64,000 nucleotides of DNA from Mycobacterium sp. KBS0706. GTDB taxonomy: Bacteria > Pseudomonadota > Alphaproteobacteria > DSM-16000 > Inquilinaceae. A program made the translations under genes and the position numbers. Under the pieces are notes generated by a model, which saw only the letters and a program-made list of their open reading frames with translations, did no database searches and was not told the DNA's origin. The DNA lies in the NCBI RefSeq assembly GCF_005938675.2, contig NZ_VCCH02000003.1:1-64000 (forward strand). The letters run 5' to 3'. Position 1 is the stretch's first letter. Each line of letters opens with the position of its first letter. Positions 43,952-51,455 of the stretch are shown here, piece by piece.

Positions 43952-44322
43952 GAGCGGCGTCTCCTCGGGACCACCCGATTCTCGACCAGGTGGTCGGCGC
44001 AATCGATCCCGCTCGATGACGTTGAGGCCCATTCACTGTCATCAGCGCGGCCCTGCTCCAGCCACCCCGCGAGATCGGTCAAGCGATACGTCAGGCGGGC
44101 CCCGCGCCAGGGCCGGCGGTAGAAGCATGGGCCGGTCCCGACAATGCGGCGTTGCTTGAGCACACCCGGTGCGAGACCAAGGAGCACACCTGCGTCGATC
44201 TCGCGCACTTGGCCGGCCGGGCTGATCTCAATGTTGAGCGCCTCGGCCGCGTCGAGCAGTTGGCGCGTGGTCCGGTCGATCCGGACATCGGGATTGTCGG
44301 TCGTGCGATCGCCCTGCGTCAC
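43948..44322 (-). CDS. AlpA/MerR-like HTH protein of the satellite
   Basis: A 124-aa product. The start is GTG at 44322, with GAGGAGG 7 nt upstream; an upstream ATG at 44364 has no such site. The core EIDAGVLLGLAPGVLKQRRI followed by YRRPWRGARLTYRLTDLAGWL resembles the HTH_17/AlpA and excisionase fold that selects and activates satellite promoters. It lies directly downstream of the palindromic repeat region on its strand, so it may bind there. Overlaps the capsid start. Confidence 0.65.
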   Translation of the reverse strand: MTQGDRTTDNPDVRIDRTTRQLLDAAEALNIEISPAGQVREIDAGVLLGLAPGVLKQRRIVGTGPCFYRRPWRGARLTYRLTDLAGWLEQGRADDSEWASTSSSGIDCADHLVENRVVPRRRRS

Positions 44323-44380
44323 GGTCTTCCTCCTCAATAGAATCCCACGGTCGGTCGGCTTCATGGATCGGTCCGTTTCA

Positions 44381-44611
44381 TTCCCCCACCCCCGAAATAC
44401 CCGGGTAAGAGCGGTAATGCGGTAAGGCCGTTGATAAATAGGGGAATTCCCATTACCTCGGTCGGCAAGGTGCGGTAATGGCGGTAATGCCGTTCCCGAA
44501 CCATTACCGCCATTACCGGCCCCTGTCGGGTGCGGTAAGGCGAATTTCCTTTGTAAATCAACAGCCTTACCGCATTGCCGCTCTTACCGGGGCAAAACGG
44601 GGGGTGGGGAG
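44381..44611. repeat. Palindromic GGTAATG-repeat region, candidate origin/control
   Basis: A large imperfect inverted repeat: the left arm (about 44381-44435) matches the reverse complement of the right arm (about 44557-44611), sharing GGTAAGAGCGG, AATGCGGTAAGGC and GTTGAT. In the centre GGTAATGGCGGTAATG (44474-44489) and CATTACCGCCATTACC (44502-44517) are perfect 16-bp arms with a 12-nt spacer. GGTAATG/GGTAAG units recur at 44404, 44413, 44421, 44474, 44483 and 44534, and inverted at 44451, 44502, 44511 and 44565, commonly 9 nt apart. It lies between the HTH/capsid genes and the helicase gene. It could be an iteron origin bound by the helicase, or a multi-site operator. Confidence 0.75.
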
Positions 44612-44616
44612 ATGGA

Positions 44617-46947
44617 TCACTCCTCTTCGTCCTCCTCCGGGCCGCCGGTCAGGATCGCCGGCAGCAGGTGGTAGCCGCGCTGCGTCTTATCTTTGATCCA
44701 CCAACTATTGCTGGGCCGATCCTTCCCGAGGACGGCGAGCCCTCGCGCGGCCAGAGCGCGGACGACGGTGGGGGCGTCGAAGCCTGGGCAGACCTCGCGT
44801 TCCCAGACCTCGGTCAGCACCAGATACTCCCACGACCCGTCCGACTGCATCTTGCGGAAGCCAGCCCGCTGGACGATCCGGGGGTCATCACCATGCTCAA
44901 CGCCCACGGGTTGAAACCGCGAGATGCCGTACTTCTGGATGTAGAGCCGGACCTGTTCGATCGCGCGTTCGATCTCGGCGTCACCGACACCCGCACGCTG
45001 GCCGAGCCACAGATGGAAGGCGACATCAGCCGCCTGCGGCGCCTCGGACTCGTGCCAGCCGGTGATGCCCACCTCGGTGGCGAGGGTCCCGGCCGTCTCG
45101 ACCAGGGCAAAGCGCGTCGCGGCCCGCTTCACCTGACCATGCGCGTCGCCCAGATCATGCCGGGCGATGAAGGCGCGCGCGTCTGCGGCGATCCGGTCCT
45201 TCAGCGCGTCTGCGCCGATCTCGATCAGCCGTTCCAGGTAGGCGATGCCGGCTGCGCCGTAGCACCTGGTCGCGCGATCGCGCAGGGCGTGGACGAATTC
45301 CTCCGGCGTGGTAAAGCCGTGAAGATCGTCGAGCAGGCCCAAGGGCCGGCCATCCGGGATCGGGATGTTGAGCAGCCGGATGTCCAGGCCCGCCTTGGGC
45401 ATGCGGTGGATCTCGCCCACCAGGGTCTGCAATGTCTTCTCGCCCGAAGAGAGCAGCAGCGTGCGCCACCCGCCGCGCTCGCGCGCGGTGCCATCCTGCT
45501 GCGCCCGGCCTTTGCCCTGACCATTCGCCACCATGTAGACGATGTTGCTGATCTGCTCCGCCCGCGCCTCGCCGATCTCGTCCAGGATCAAGGGCAGGTC
45601 GTTATGGCGCTGGGCGATGCCTTCGAGCCCATTGTCGGTCACCCGCCACGTCTCCGTGAAGCCGCGCTCGGGATGCCGTCCGCCACCACCCCAGGGCGAT
45701 CCGGCGACGATCAGCGCCGTGGTCTTCCCGACCGACGACGAGCCGACGAGGTGAAACCCGCCACCGGGCTCGCCACTGAAGTAGGGCAGCGGCGCGGCGA
45801 ACGACACGGCGGTGAAGAAGACCAGATACGGGTTGCCAACGCAGAGTGCGGCGACACGATCGCGCCAATCCTCGACCGTGCCGGCGACGTTCATCTTGCT
45901 GGGCCCGGCGCCGCCGACGAAGATCACCGGCTCGACGGCCGGGCCGATGGTGCGATCCGGCGTCACGAACATCATCGCCGTCTCGCCCCTCCAGCCCGAC
46001 ACCGCCACGCTCAGAGCCCGCTGTGTCGATCCCCAGGTGAGCAGGTACGCCTCCAGCGCTGTCTTGGCCTCGCGGCCCGGCGCGAGCTGGAGGCCCGCGT
46101 TCCGGAGCCGCTGGCGCCAGGCCGAGTTGTCCGCATCCAGATCGCCCATGGGCATCGCAATGCGCTTCTCGACCCCATCGGGATCGGCCAGTCTGAGCAC
46201 CACGGACCAGCCTTCGCTGGCGGCCGTGCGCGCCAGCGCCAGGACTTCGAGCAGCGAGGCAAACCAGATCCATTTTAGCTCGGTGACGGTCTCGCCCTCG
46301 CCGCCTTTCGCCTTGATCTCGACCGCGCGGTAGAGGCCCGGCCGGAAGCCCTTCACCTGCCGCCGGACCAAGCGGAAGCCATTGCGCTCGACGACTGCGG
46401 AATCCGGATCGGGCGACGGCGCCTGGACGAAATCGGGCTCGTCGATCTCGACCGACTCCTCGACCGGCTCGGCCTCGCCGTTCTCGTCCTGATCGGGGTC
46501 GGCGCCGTCATCGGCCGGCTCGGCCTTCGCCTCGGGCATCGGGTCGGGCTCGCACAGCGCCTTCGCCACCGGCTCCGGGTCAGCGCCGTTGGCCTTGGCC
46601 TTACTCCTCATCTTGGTCGCGGTCTTCGCCTTCGTCGGCCGCCCGCGCTGCCGGGCGCGGCTGGTGCTGGTGGCACCGTCGTCCTGGCCCTCCAAGGGGG
46701 TGGGCGGGGCCGGCTCGGCGGCGGGCGGGACCTCGACCACCGGCTCGGCTGCTGCCGGCGGGGCCGGCGCGGGGTCGACGAGCGACCATTCCTCGCCCGT
46801 CGCGGTGTCGCGCACCAGCCCTTTCGACGGACCGAAGATGTCGACCGCGATCCGGCCGTCTTTGAACAGCAGCAGGCCGGCGTCGGTCGGCGTGAACGGA
46901 TAGCCGTAACGCTCCACGGCCAGGGCCCTGATCTCATCGGGAGTCAT
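44617..46947 (-). CDS. DUF927-domain helicase/ATPase of the satellite
   Basis: A 776-aa protein from ATG at 46947. The N-terminal 60 residues are a small domain (ALAVERYGYPFTPTDAGLLLFKDG), followed by a long Pro/Ala/Glu-rich low-complexity linker (about residues 70-170). The DUF927 region then follows, with Walker A LVGSSSVGKTT near residue 405 and Walker B LPLILDEIGEA near residue 452, and LSSGEKTLQTL further on. DUF927 proteins are SF3-like replicative ATPases of P4-type and related elements. No primase domain is evident, so priming may come from the host. It overlaps the preceding small gene by 4 nt. Confidence 0.8.
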   Translation of the reverse strand: MTPDEIRALAVERYGYPFTPTDAGLLLFKDGRIAVDIFGPSKGLVRDTATGEEWSLVDPAPAPPAAAEPVVEVPPAAEPAPPTPLEGQDDGATSTSRARQRGRPTKAKTATKMRSKAKANGADPEPVAKALCEPDPMPEAKAEPADDGADPDQDENGEAEPVEESVEIDEPDFVQAPSPDPDSAVVERNGFRLVRRQVKGFRPGLYRAVEIKAKGGEGETVTELKWIWFASLLEVLALARTAASEGWSVVLRLADPDGVEKRIAMPMGDLDADNSAWRQRLRNAGLQLAPGREAKTALEAYLLTWGSTQRALSVAVSGWRGETAMMFVTPDRTIGPAVEPVIFVGGAGPSKMNVAGTVEDWRDRVAALCVGNPYLVFFTAVSFAAPLPYFSGEPGGGFHLVGSSSVGKTTALIVAGSPWGGGGRHPERGFTETWRVTDNGLEGIAQRHNDLPLILDEIGEARAEQISNIVYMVANGQGKGRAQQDGTARERGGWRTLLLSSGEKTLQTLVGEIHRMPKAGLDIRLLNIPIPDGRPLGLLDDLHGFTTPEEFVHALRDRATRCYGAAGIAYLERLIEIGADALKDRIAADARAFIARHDLGDAHGQVKRAATRFALVETAGTLATEVGITGWHESEAPQAADVAFHLWLGQRAGVGDAEIERAIEQVRLYIQKYGISRFQPVGVEHGDDPRIVQRAGFRKMQSDGSWEYLVLTEVWEREVCPGFDAPTVVRALAARGLAVLGKDRPSNSWWIKDKTQRGYHLLPAILTGGPEEDEEE

Positions 46948-47297
46948 GACCCACCCCCCGCCCGGAACACCCGGTCCAGCCGATCGAGCGCCTCGTCCCA
47001 GGTCGCCTCGATCGCCTCGATCGGCCCCGACCAGCCGGTGATGGTGTCGACAACGAGGCCACGGTAGGGGTCGGTCAGCCACAACTCGACCCGGCCGTCG
47101 CAGAACAGCACGATCACGCCGTCCTTGGGGCCGAGGAACCACCGAGCCGATGTCAGCAGGTCATGCGTCGGGCGCCGACCTTTACGCCAAGCGGGCCCGA
47201 CGATAGACTCCTGCGCGTTGCGATCGGTCTGATAGTCCGCGTTCTCCTCCGCCGCCCCCCTGCCCAGGGGCGGCGGTTCCGTTTCCGGGGGCGCCAT
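46944..47297 (-). CDS. Small hypothetical protein of the satellite operon
   Basis: A 117-aa product from ATG at 47297, with GGAG 8 nt upstream. The N-terminal part is Pro/Glu rich; the C-terminal 70 residues (TSARWFLGPKDGVIVLFCDG, then ELWLTDPYRGLVVDTITG) contain two predicted beta segments and resemble no family I recognise. It ends in ATGA, overlapping the DUF927 gene start, so it is coupled to it and may be a replication accessory factor. Confidence 0.6.
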   Translation of the reverse strand: MAPPETEPPPLGRGAAEENADYQTDRNAQESIVGPAWRKGRRPTHDLLTSARWFLGPKDGVIVLFCDGRVELWLTDPYRGLVVDTITGWSGPIEAIEATWDEALDRLDRVFRAGGGS

Positions 47298-47298
47298 C

Positions 47299-47661
47299 TC
47301 AGATCTCCGCCGGCACGGGCTGCTTGCGCGGCCGGCCACGCTTCCGCTTCGGCGGCGCCTCGGCCACCGGCTCGGGCGCGAGCATCCGGCCGAGCCGGCG
47401 GGTCGGGACATAGGTTCCCGCCCCCGGCATGCGCGAGCCGTCCGGGTTCAGTCCGATCATCGCATAGAGCGAGTCCAGGTAGATCAGCCGCTTGCCGCCG
47501 ACCGTGGTCGACTCCAGCGTACCATCGGCCATTTTCTCATAGAGGTAAGCACGGCCGAGATCGGTGATGACCGATCCCGTTCGGACCGTCACGGTCCTGC
47601 GGCGCACAATGTCCGGCAGCGCCTCGCCGTCGATCGACAGAACAGTGTTCATTGGAGCCAT
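47299..47661 (-). CDS. AlpA-like regulator, first gene of the satellite operon
   Basis: About 120 aa. The core GSVITDLGRAYLYEKMADGT followed by GGKRLIYLDSLYAMIGL has the helix-turn-helix plus small wing of AlpA/HTH_17 proteins; the C-terminus is a basic AT-hook-like tail (KRKRGRPRKQPVPAE). The start is unclear: ATG at 47661 or 47652, or GTG at 47688; no clear ribosome-binding site. Upstream lie two inverted repeats, likely its operators. It probably controls expression of integrase and replication genes. Confidence 0.6.
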   Translation of the reverse strand: MAPMNTVLSIDGEALPDIVRRRTVTVRTGSVITDLGRAYLYEKMADGTLESTTVGGKRLIYLDSLYAMIGLNPDGSRMPGAGTYVPTRRLGRMLAPEPVAEAPPKRKRGRPRKQPVPAEI

Positions 47662-47715
47662 CCCGTAATGTTGGACGGCTTCTGACACTATTCATATTCA
47701 CCCTGCGTGCAACAA

Positions 47716-47776
47716 CTTCAGCATCTCTTGGGCGATTGCTGAAGAACCTCTGCAAGGGTCACATTTTCGTGACCCT
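47716..47776. promoter_or_regulatory. Operator region upstream of the satellite operon
   Basis: Two perfect 8-bp inverted repeats: CTTCAGCA (47716-47723) with TGCTGAAG (47737-47744), spacer 13 nt, and AGGGTCAC (47755-47762) with GTGACCCT (47769-47776), spacer 6 nt. They sit between the AlpA-like gene and the end of the integrase gene, in the AT-rich 269-nt gap that should hold the operon promoter. Confidence 0.6.
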
Positions 47777-47930
47777 GATACAGATCAAAAGTCTTTGTCG
47801 AACAAGAAGATCCGAGCTTCAGACGATCGCAAGACAGTCAAAGGTTTGTAGATTCGGAGGGGCCGTATGGGGCCCTATGGGTTCCAAATGGCATATGTGA
47901 ATTATTTGTTACAGCCGGTGGCCGAGGGGA

Positions 47931-49304
47931 TCACGTCCCCTCCACGGCCGTCGCGGCAGTTCGAATCGGCGTGACCTTGCCCTCGGCCGGCGGCCGGGCG
48001 CAGAAGGCGGCCCAGTCCTTCATCATCCGGCGCCGCCGCTCCAGTTTGTCACCGCGTTCATAGGCGGCCTGCGCCTTGTCCCTGATGACATGAGCCAAGG
48101 CCGCTTCGGCGATTTCCTCCGGATAGCTGGTCGCCTCGCCCACCCAGTCTCGGAAGGTCGATCGGAAGCCGTGAGGCACCACCTCACGATTTGCCTGCTT
48201 CGGATCCACCCACGGCTTGGGCTGGCCCACGGGCACCTCGTTCATGTCGCGGATGATCTTGGTCATCGTCATGTTCGACAGCGGCTTTCCGGCCTTGGCG
48301 CCGGGGAAGATGAAGTCGCCGTGCTCGGTGTCGCGCAAGGACAGCATCTCACGCAGGACCGCAAGGGCCGCATCCGACAAGGCTACGCGATGCTCGCGCT
48401 CGCCCTTCATCTTGTCGCCGGGGATTGTCCAGATCCTCGCCTCGACATCGACCTCCGGCCAGCGGGCGTTGAACACCTCGTTCGATCGCGCGGCGGTCAA
48501 GATGGTGTACTCCAGCGCGCGGGAGCCGATGCCGCGCTTGGCCCGCAGCTTCACCATGAAGGCGCCGGCCTGTTGCCAGGGCAAGGCCGGAAAATGCTCG
48601 CCCTTCTGTCCAGTCTCGACCCGCTTCGCCTTTTTCGCCTTGGTCGGCGCCGGCAACACGCTCTCCAGGTGCCCCTTCCACCGCGCCGGGTTTTCGCCCC
48701 GCCGCCAGTGCCGCGCCGCTGCATAGTCGAGCACCGTCTCGATCCGCCCACGTAGCCGCGATGCCGTCTCCGGGATGCGCGACCACAGCGGCTCGATCAC
48801 CTTCAGCACCGCCGCAACGTCGATCTCACGCACGTCGTCGTCCCCGAACTCCGTATAGGCATAAGTCTTCAGTGTGCTCGTCCACTGGGCCCGATGTTTC
48901 TCGTTCTTCCACGATTTCTCGTGTGCAGCGATATAGCGCTCGGCCGCCTGCTTGAAGGTCACGCGCGTCTTCTCGGCCTTCGCCTTCTCGGCCCGCTCCG
49001 CCTTCTTCGCGGCCATCGGGTCGATGCCCTTCGCCAGCATCAGCCTCAGCTCCAACGCCTTCTCTCGCGCCGCGTTCAGCGAAAGCGATGCCGCCTTCGA
49101 CTCCTGGGAGTCCGGCCCCAGCAAAGCTGGCCCCAGCCCCATCCAATGATCGCGACCATCTTTCATGTAGCGAAACAACCAGGAGCGCCGGGTCGCCGAC
49201 CGCACCCGCAGGTACAGCCCGTGCCCGTCGCGATGCAGCTTCGGCTGGACCAGATTCTCAATGTCGCTTGCCTTCAGTTCGCCTTTGGCCATTTTCTCCG
49301 CCAT
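47931..49304 (-). CDS. Tyrosine-type site-specific integrase (P4-like)
   Basis: About 457 aa. It has an N-terminal DUF4102-like arm-binding region (ENLVQPKLHRDGHGLYLRVR), a SAM-like core, and catalytic residues Arg in TILTAARSNEVFNARW (near residue 271), HxxR in VVPHGFRSTFRDW (near 380) and Tyr in AQAAYERGD (near 414). It would recombine the 15-bp core at the tRNA-Ser 3' end. The start is uncertain between 49304 and 49292. It is the last gene before attR and reads into the element. Confidence 0.93.
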   Translation of the reverse strand: MAEKMAKGELKASDIENLVQPKLHRDGHGLYLRVRSATRRSWLFRYMKDGRDHWMGLGPALLGPDSQESKAASLSLNAAREKALELRLMLAKGIDPMAAKKAERAEKAKAEKTRVTFKQAAERYIAAHEKSWKNEKHRAQWTSTLKTYAYTEFGDDDVREIDVAAVLKVIEPLWSRIPETASRLRGRIETVLDYAAARHWRRGENPARWKGHLESVLPAPTKAKKAKRVETGQKGEHFPALPWQQAGAFMVKLRAKRGIGSRALEYTILTAARSNEVFNARWPEVDVEARIWTIPGDKMKGEREHRVALSDAALAVLREMLSLRDTEHGDFIFPGAKAGKPLSNMTMTKIIRDMNEVPVGQPKPWVDPKQANREVVPHGFRSTFRDWVGEATSYPEEIAEAALAHVIRDKAQAAYERGDKLERRRRMMKDWAAFCARPPAEGKVTPIRTAATAVEGT

Positions 49305-49437
49305 TCCCGGGCTACGTCCTGGGCTACAATGAACCCATGGATAGTGGCGGATATTTGTGGACACTGGTGGAACAAAAATCAAGCTATAGTGCGTGTTGTA
49401 GACAATTGTGGAAGCCAGCGAAAGTTAGACGGACGGA

Positions 49438-49452
49438 CTTCCCCTCCGCCAT
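49438..49452 (+). other. attR core
   Basis: CTTCCCCTCCGCCAT, identical to the tRNA-Ser 3' end copy at 38752-38766. It is followed by CCTACGCC, the inferred original downstream sequence of the tRNA. Fifteen bp is short, but the position beside the integrase supports it. Confidence 0.65.
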
Positions 49453-49565
49453 CCTACGCCTTCGGCTTCGGATGGCAGGCCACCCAAGGGGTGGACTGGC
49501 ACACGAAGGCGACTTAGGCGTGGGAGTGTCCCCCGAAGCCTTGGCGAAGGGGGACTAGGGAGTAG

Positions 49566-49664
49566 ATGTGGCGCGTCTACTTTCTTGAGCTCAGCAACAA
49601 CGATATCTATGTGGGCACAGCGAGTGATCTGAAGCGACGCACCTTTTCTCAAATCAGCAAATAA
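49566..49664 (+). pseudogene. GIY-YIG nuclease N-terminal fragment
   Basis: A 32-codon frame, MWRVYFLELSNNDIYVGTAS, then DLKRRTFS and stop. It matches the first strands of GIY-YIG endonucleases (the family pattern VY-x-LxLS-G-x-YVGxTxDLKRR), with the GIY and YIG elements represented by VYF and YVG. It ends before the catalytic Arg/Glu region, so it is a remnant or a decayed gene. Confidence 0.65.
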
Positions 49665-49762
49665 TCATCTGCTGCTACAAAATTATACGATGATATCGCC
49701 ACTATGGCCCTGCGGAGAGGCAGTCGCGGAACCGTAGAGCATCGACGCCCATTGTCCACTTC

Positions 49763-50029
49763 ATGACCATGGGTCGCACGCCTTCAGACTGGACGGTCCG
49801 GAATATCGGTGGCGAAGGGACGGTCAGATGCGCCGGGCACTATGGTCGCTTCAGGGTGCGCAGGGATGGCGTCGTCAAGATCATCTGGCAACTCGGCAAG
49901 GGGCCTGGACCGGAGGATAGCGGGCCAGTCAACCAAGCCGCGCTGGAAGCGATCGCCGCGGCTCTATGGCCCCAATCGACTGGCTCGGGACTGCGGCGTC
50001 CGCGGCCTGAACAAAATCCCTCGGAATAA
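49763..50029 (+). CDS. Small hypothetical protein
   Basis: An 88-aa product (or 86 aa from ATG 49769), with WTVRNIGGEGTVRCAGHYGRF and NQAALEAIAAALWPQ. No family is recognised and no strong ribosome-binding site is seen. It may be non-coding. Confidence 0.3.
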   Translation: MTMGRTPSDWTVRNIGGEGTVRCAGHYGRFRVRRDGVVKIIWQLGKGPGPEDSGPVNQAALEAIAAALWPQSTGSGLRRPRPEQNPSE

Positions 50030-50081
50030 GAGACGTGCTGTCGTCGTCATGAAGCTGGTGCTATCGCTTCACCGCTGGACG

Positions 50082-50117
50082 TCCTCGGCCCCGCCAAAGC
50101 GGGGCCTCCTCCGAGGA
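50082..50117 (+). promoter_or_regulatory. RNA hairpin that could hide a ribosome-binding site
   Basis: GGCCCCGC (50087-50094) pairs with GCGGGGCC (50099-50106) over a CAAA loop. Immediately outside, TCCTC (50082-50086) can pair with GAGGA (50113-50117), the Shine-Dalgarno sequence of the receiver gene starting at 50123. This nested structure could restrict its translation. Confidence 0.5.
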
Positions 50118-50122
50118 AAAAT

Positions 50123-50560
50123 ATGAGCAGCCACATTCGAGCGCGTGGGGCTCGCTCAATCTCAGGGGCCGCACCACTGAGACGGGTGCTGGTCGTCGAA
50201 GATGAATTCCACATGGCGCAATTCATCGATGACACCCTCCGGCAGATGGGGTTGCAAGTGGTTGGGCCAGTGGGGACCGTGCGACAAGCTATGATCCTTG
50301 CGGAATCAGAACCTCTCGATTTTGCCTTGCTGGATGTCCGCCTTCGGCCCGATGTCCGCTTGTGGCACAGTGATAGAGTTCATCCGGTGGCGGATCTGCT
50401 GCGCCGTCGTAAGATCCCATTCTCCTTCGTCACGGCGTCCGTGGACCCGTCTATCGAATGGCGTCCGACAGAACCCGTGCTCAGAAAGCCCTTCGGTCAG
50501 GGCCAGCTGAAGGACGCTGTCCGCAAGCTGATGCGCCGCGGTTCCTCCACTCGACGGTAA
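50123..50560 (+). CDS. Single-domain response regulator receiver protein
   Basis: A 145-aa protein. The receiver domain spans about residues 20-140, with the acidic pocket E26/D27, phospho-acceptor D71 in ALLDVRLR, T104 in SFVTAS and K122 in LRKPF. There is no output domain, so it may be a relay or partner protein. No histidine kinase gene lies nearby. GAGGA precedes the ATG by 5 nt. It is convergent with the catabolic operon. Confidence 0.85.
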   Translation: MSSHIRARGARSISGAAPLRRVLVVEDEFHMAQFIDDTLRQMGLQVVGPVGTVRQAMILAESEPLDFALLDVRLRPDVRLWHSDRVHPVADLLRRRKIPFSFVTASVDPSIEWRPTEPVLRKPFGQGQLKDAVRKLMRRGSSTRR

Positions 50561-50615
50561 CGCGACTCTGCCATCCTGCTTCGCCTTGCGGGGCGTGCAG
50601 GAGCCGCCACCGCCC

Positions 50616-51455
50616 TCACCGATCGATCCCGGCGACGAAGCGGCGCACCCGCTCCGCGTCGACCGGGTTCCACCACACCCCGTCCCGCTTCAGCGCGCTG
50701 GCGACGATCACCGCATCGACCACGCCGAGGATGGCGTTGACGTTGTCCGGCGTGACGCCGCTGCCGACCAGCGAGGGCAGCGTGGTGGCGCCGGCGATGG
50801 TGCGGATGTAGTCGAGATCGGCGGCATGGCCGGTGCGCTGGCCGGTGGCGATCACCGCGTCGGCGTCGAAGAACGCGACGTCGCGCACCAGCTCCTCCAC
50901 CGGCCGGTCGCCGGTGATGGCGTGGGCGCCGTGCTTGACATGGGCGTCGGCGAAGACGCGGATGCCGTCGGCCCGCAGCCGGGCGCGGTAGCGCAGCGCC
51001 CGCGCCGCCTCGCCCTCGACGAAGCCCTCATTGGCGACATAGGCGTTGGCCCATTGGTTGACCCGGATGAAGGCCGCCTGGGCCGCGCTGGCGATGGCGA
51101 AGGCCGGGATCGCGGCATTGGCCAGCACGTTGATGCCGATCGGCTTGCCGAACTGGCGGCGGATCCGGTCGGCGATCACCGCCATGTGCGACGCCGTCTC
51201 CGGCCCGATGTCGTCGGGCTTGGAGAAGGGGATGTCGCCATGGTTCTCGACGATCACCCCGTCGCAGCCGCCGGCCAGATAGGCCTCGGCATCGGCCATG
51301 GCGCGGTCGGTGATCACATCCACCCCGCCGCCGCGGTATTGCGGCGCGCCGGGCAGCGCCAGCAGGTGGACGACGCCGATCACCGCCTTGGTCCGGCCGA
51401 AGATGTCGCGGATGGCATGGCCACGGGATTCGGCGACGGCTTTGGTTTCGGTCAT
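50616..51455 (-). CDS. BtpA/SgcQ-family TIM-barrel protein
   Basis: A 279-aa protein. Core strands are AVIGVVHLLALPGAPQYRG (N-terminal binding loop), DGVIVENHGDIPF, GKPIGINVLANAA, IRVFADAHVKHGA and DAVIATGQRTG, as in BtpA, SgcQ and related proteins. The family includes a photosystem I assembly factor in cyanobacteria and predicted sugar-metabolism enzymes. Start at 51455; its ATG overlaps the PfkB stop codon by 4 nt. It is the last gene of the catabolic operon. The reaction is unknown. Confidence 0.85.
   Translation of the reverse strand: MTETKAVAESRGHAIRDIFGRTKAVIGVVHLLALPGAPQYRGGGVDVITDRAMADAEAYLAGGCDGVIVENHGDIPFSKPDDIGPETASHMAVIADRIRRQFGKPIGINVLANAAIPAFAIASAAQAAFIRVNQWANAYVANEGFVEGEAARALRYRARLRADGIRVFADAHVKHGAHAITGDRPVEELVRDVAFFDADAVIATGQRTGHAADLDYIRTIAGATTLPSLVGSGVTPDNVNAILGVVDAVIVASALKRDGVWWNPVDAERVRRFVAGIDR

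Larger units (their letters stand above)
38752..49452. mobile_element. Integrated phage-satellite-like island at tRNA-Ser, about 10.7 kb
   Basis: Bounded by the 15-bp direct repeat CTTCCCCTCCGCCAT, which on the left is the 3' end of tRNA-Ser (38752-38766) and on the right is at 49438-49452, next to a P4-type integrase gene. Contents from the right: integrase, AlpA-like HTH, small protein, DUF927 helicase, palindromic repeat region, second AlpA-like HTH, HK97 capsid, two small genes, then an AT-richer cargo segment (HEPN, DUF6978-like/DUF1828 pair) and an old integrase remnant. No portal, terminase, protease, tail or lysis genes are seen, so this is not a complete prophage. It resembles P4/PICI-style satellites but matches none that I know. 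Confidence 0.8.
49305..49762. other. Island right edge and junction
   Basis: This 458-nt region holds attR, a repeat-like segment just after it (TACGCCTTCGGCTTCGG) and the GIY-YIG fragment. The inverted repeat GTCCCCC-N14-GGGGGAC lies at 49528-49555. No intact gene. Confidence 0.5.

Noticed and set aside
44361..44561. 66-aa open frame inside the palindromic region
   Set aside because: It lies in the GGTAATG repeats and its residues simply translate them; no ribosome-binding site.
44381..44611. CRISPR array
   Set aside because: Repeat units are short, inverted and mostly 9 nt apart, with no unique spacers of regular length, and no cas gene is in the window.
49425..49652. 75-aa minus-strand frame over the attR junction
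   Set aside because: It runs across the GTCCCCC/GGGGGAC hairpin and the attR repeat-like segment and shows no domain; the GIY-YIG reading on the other strand is the better explanation.
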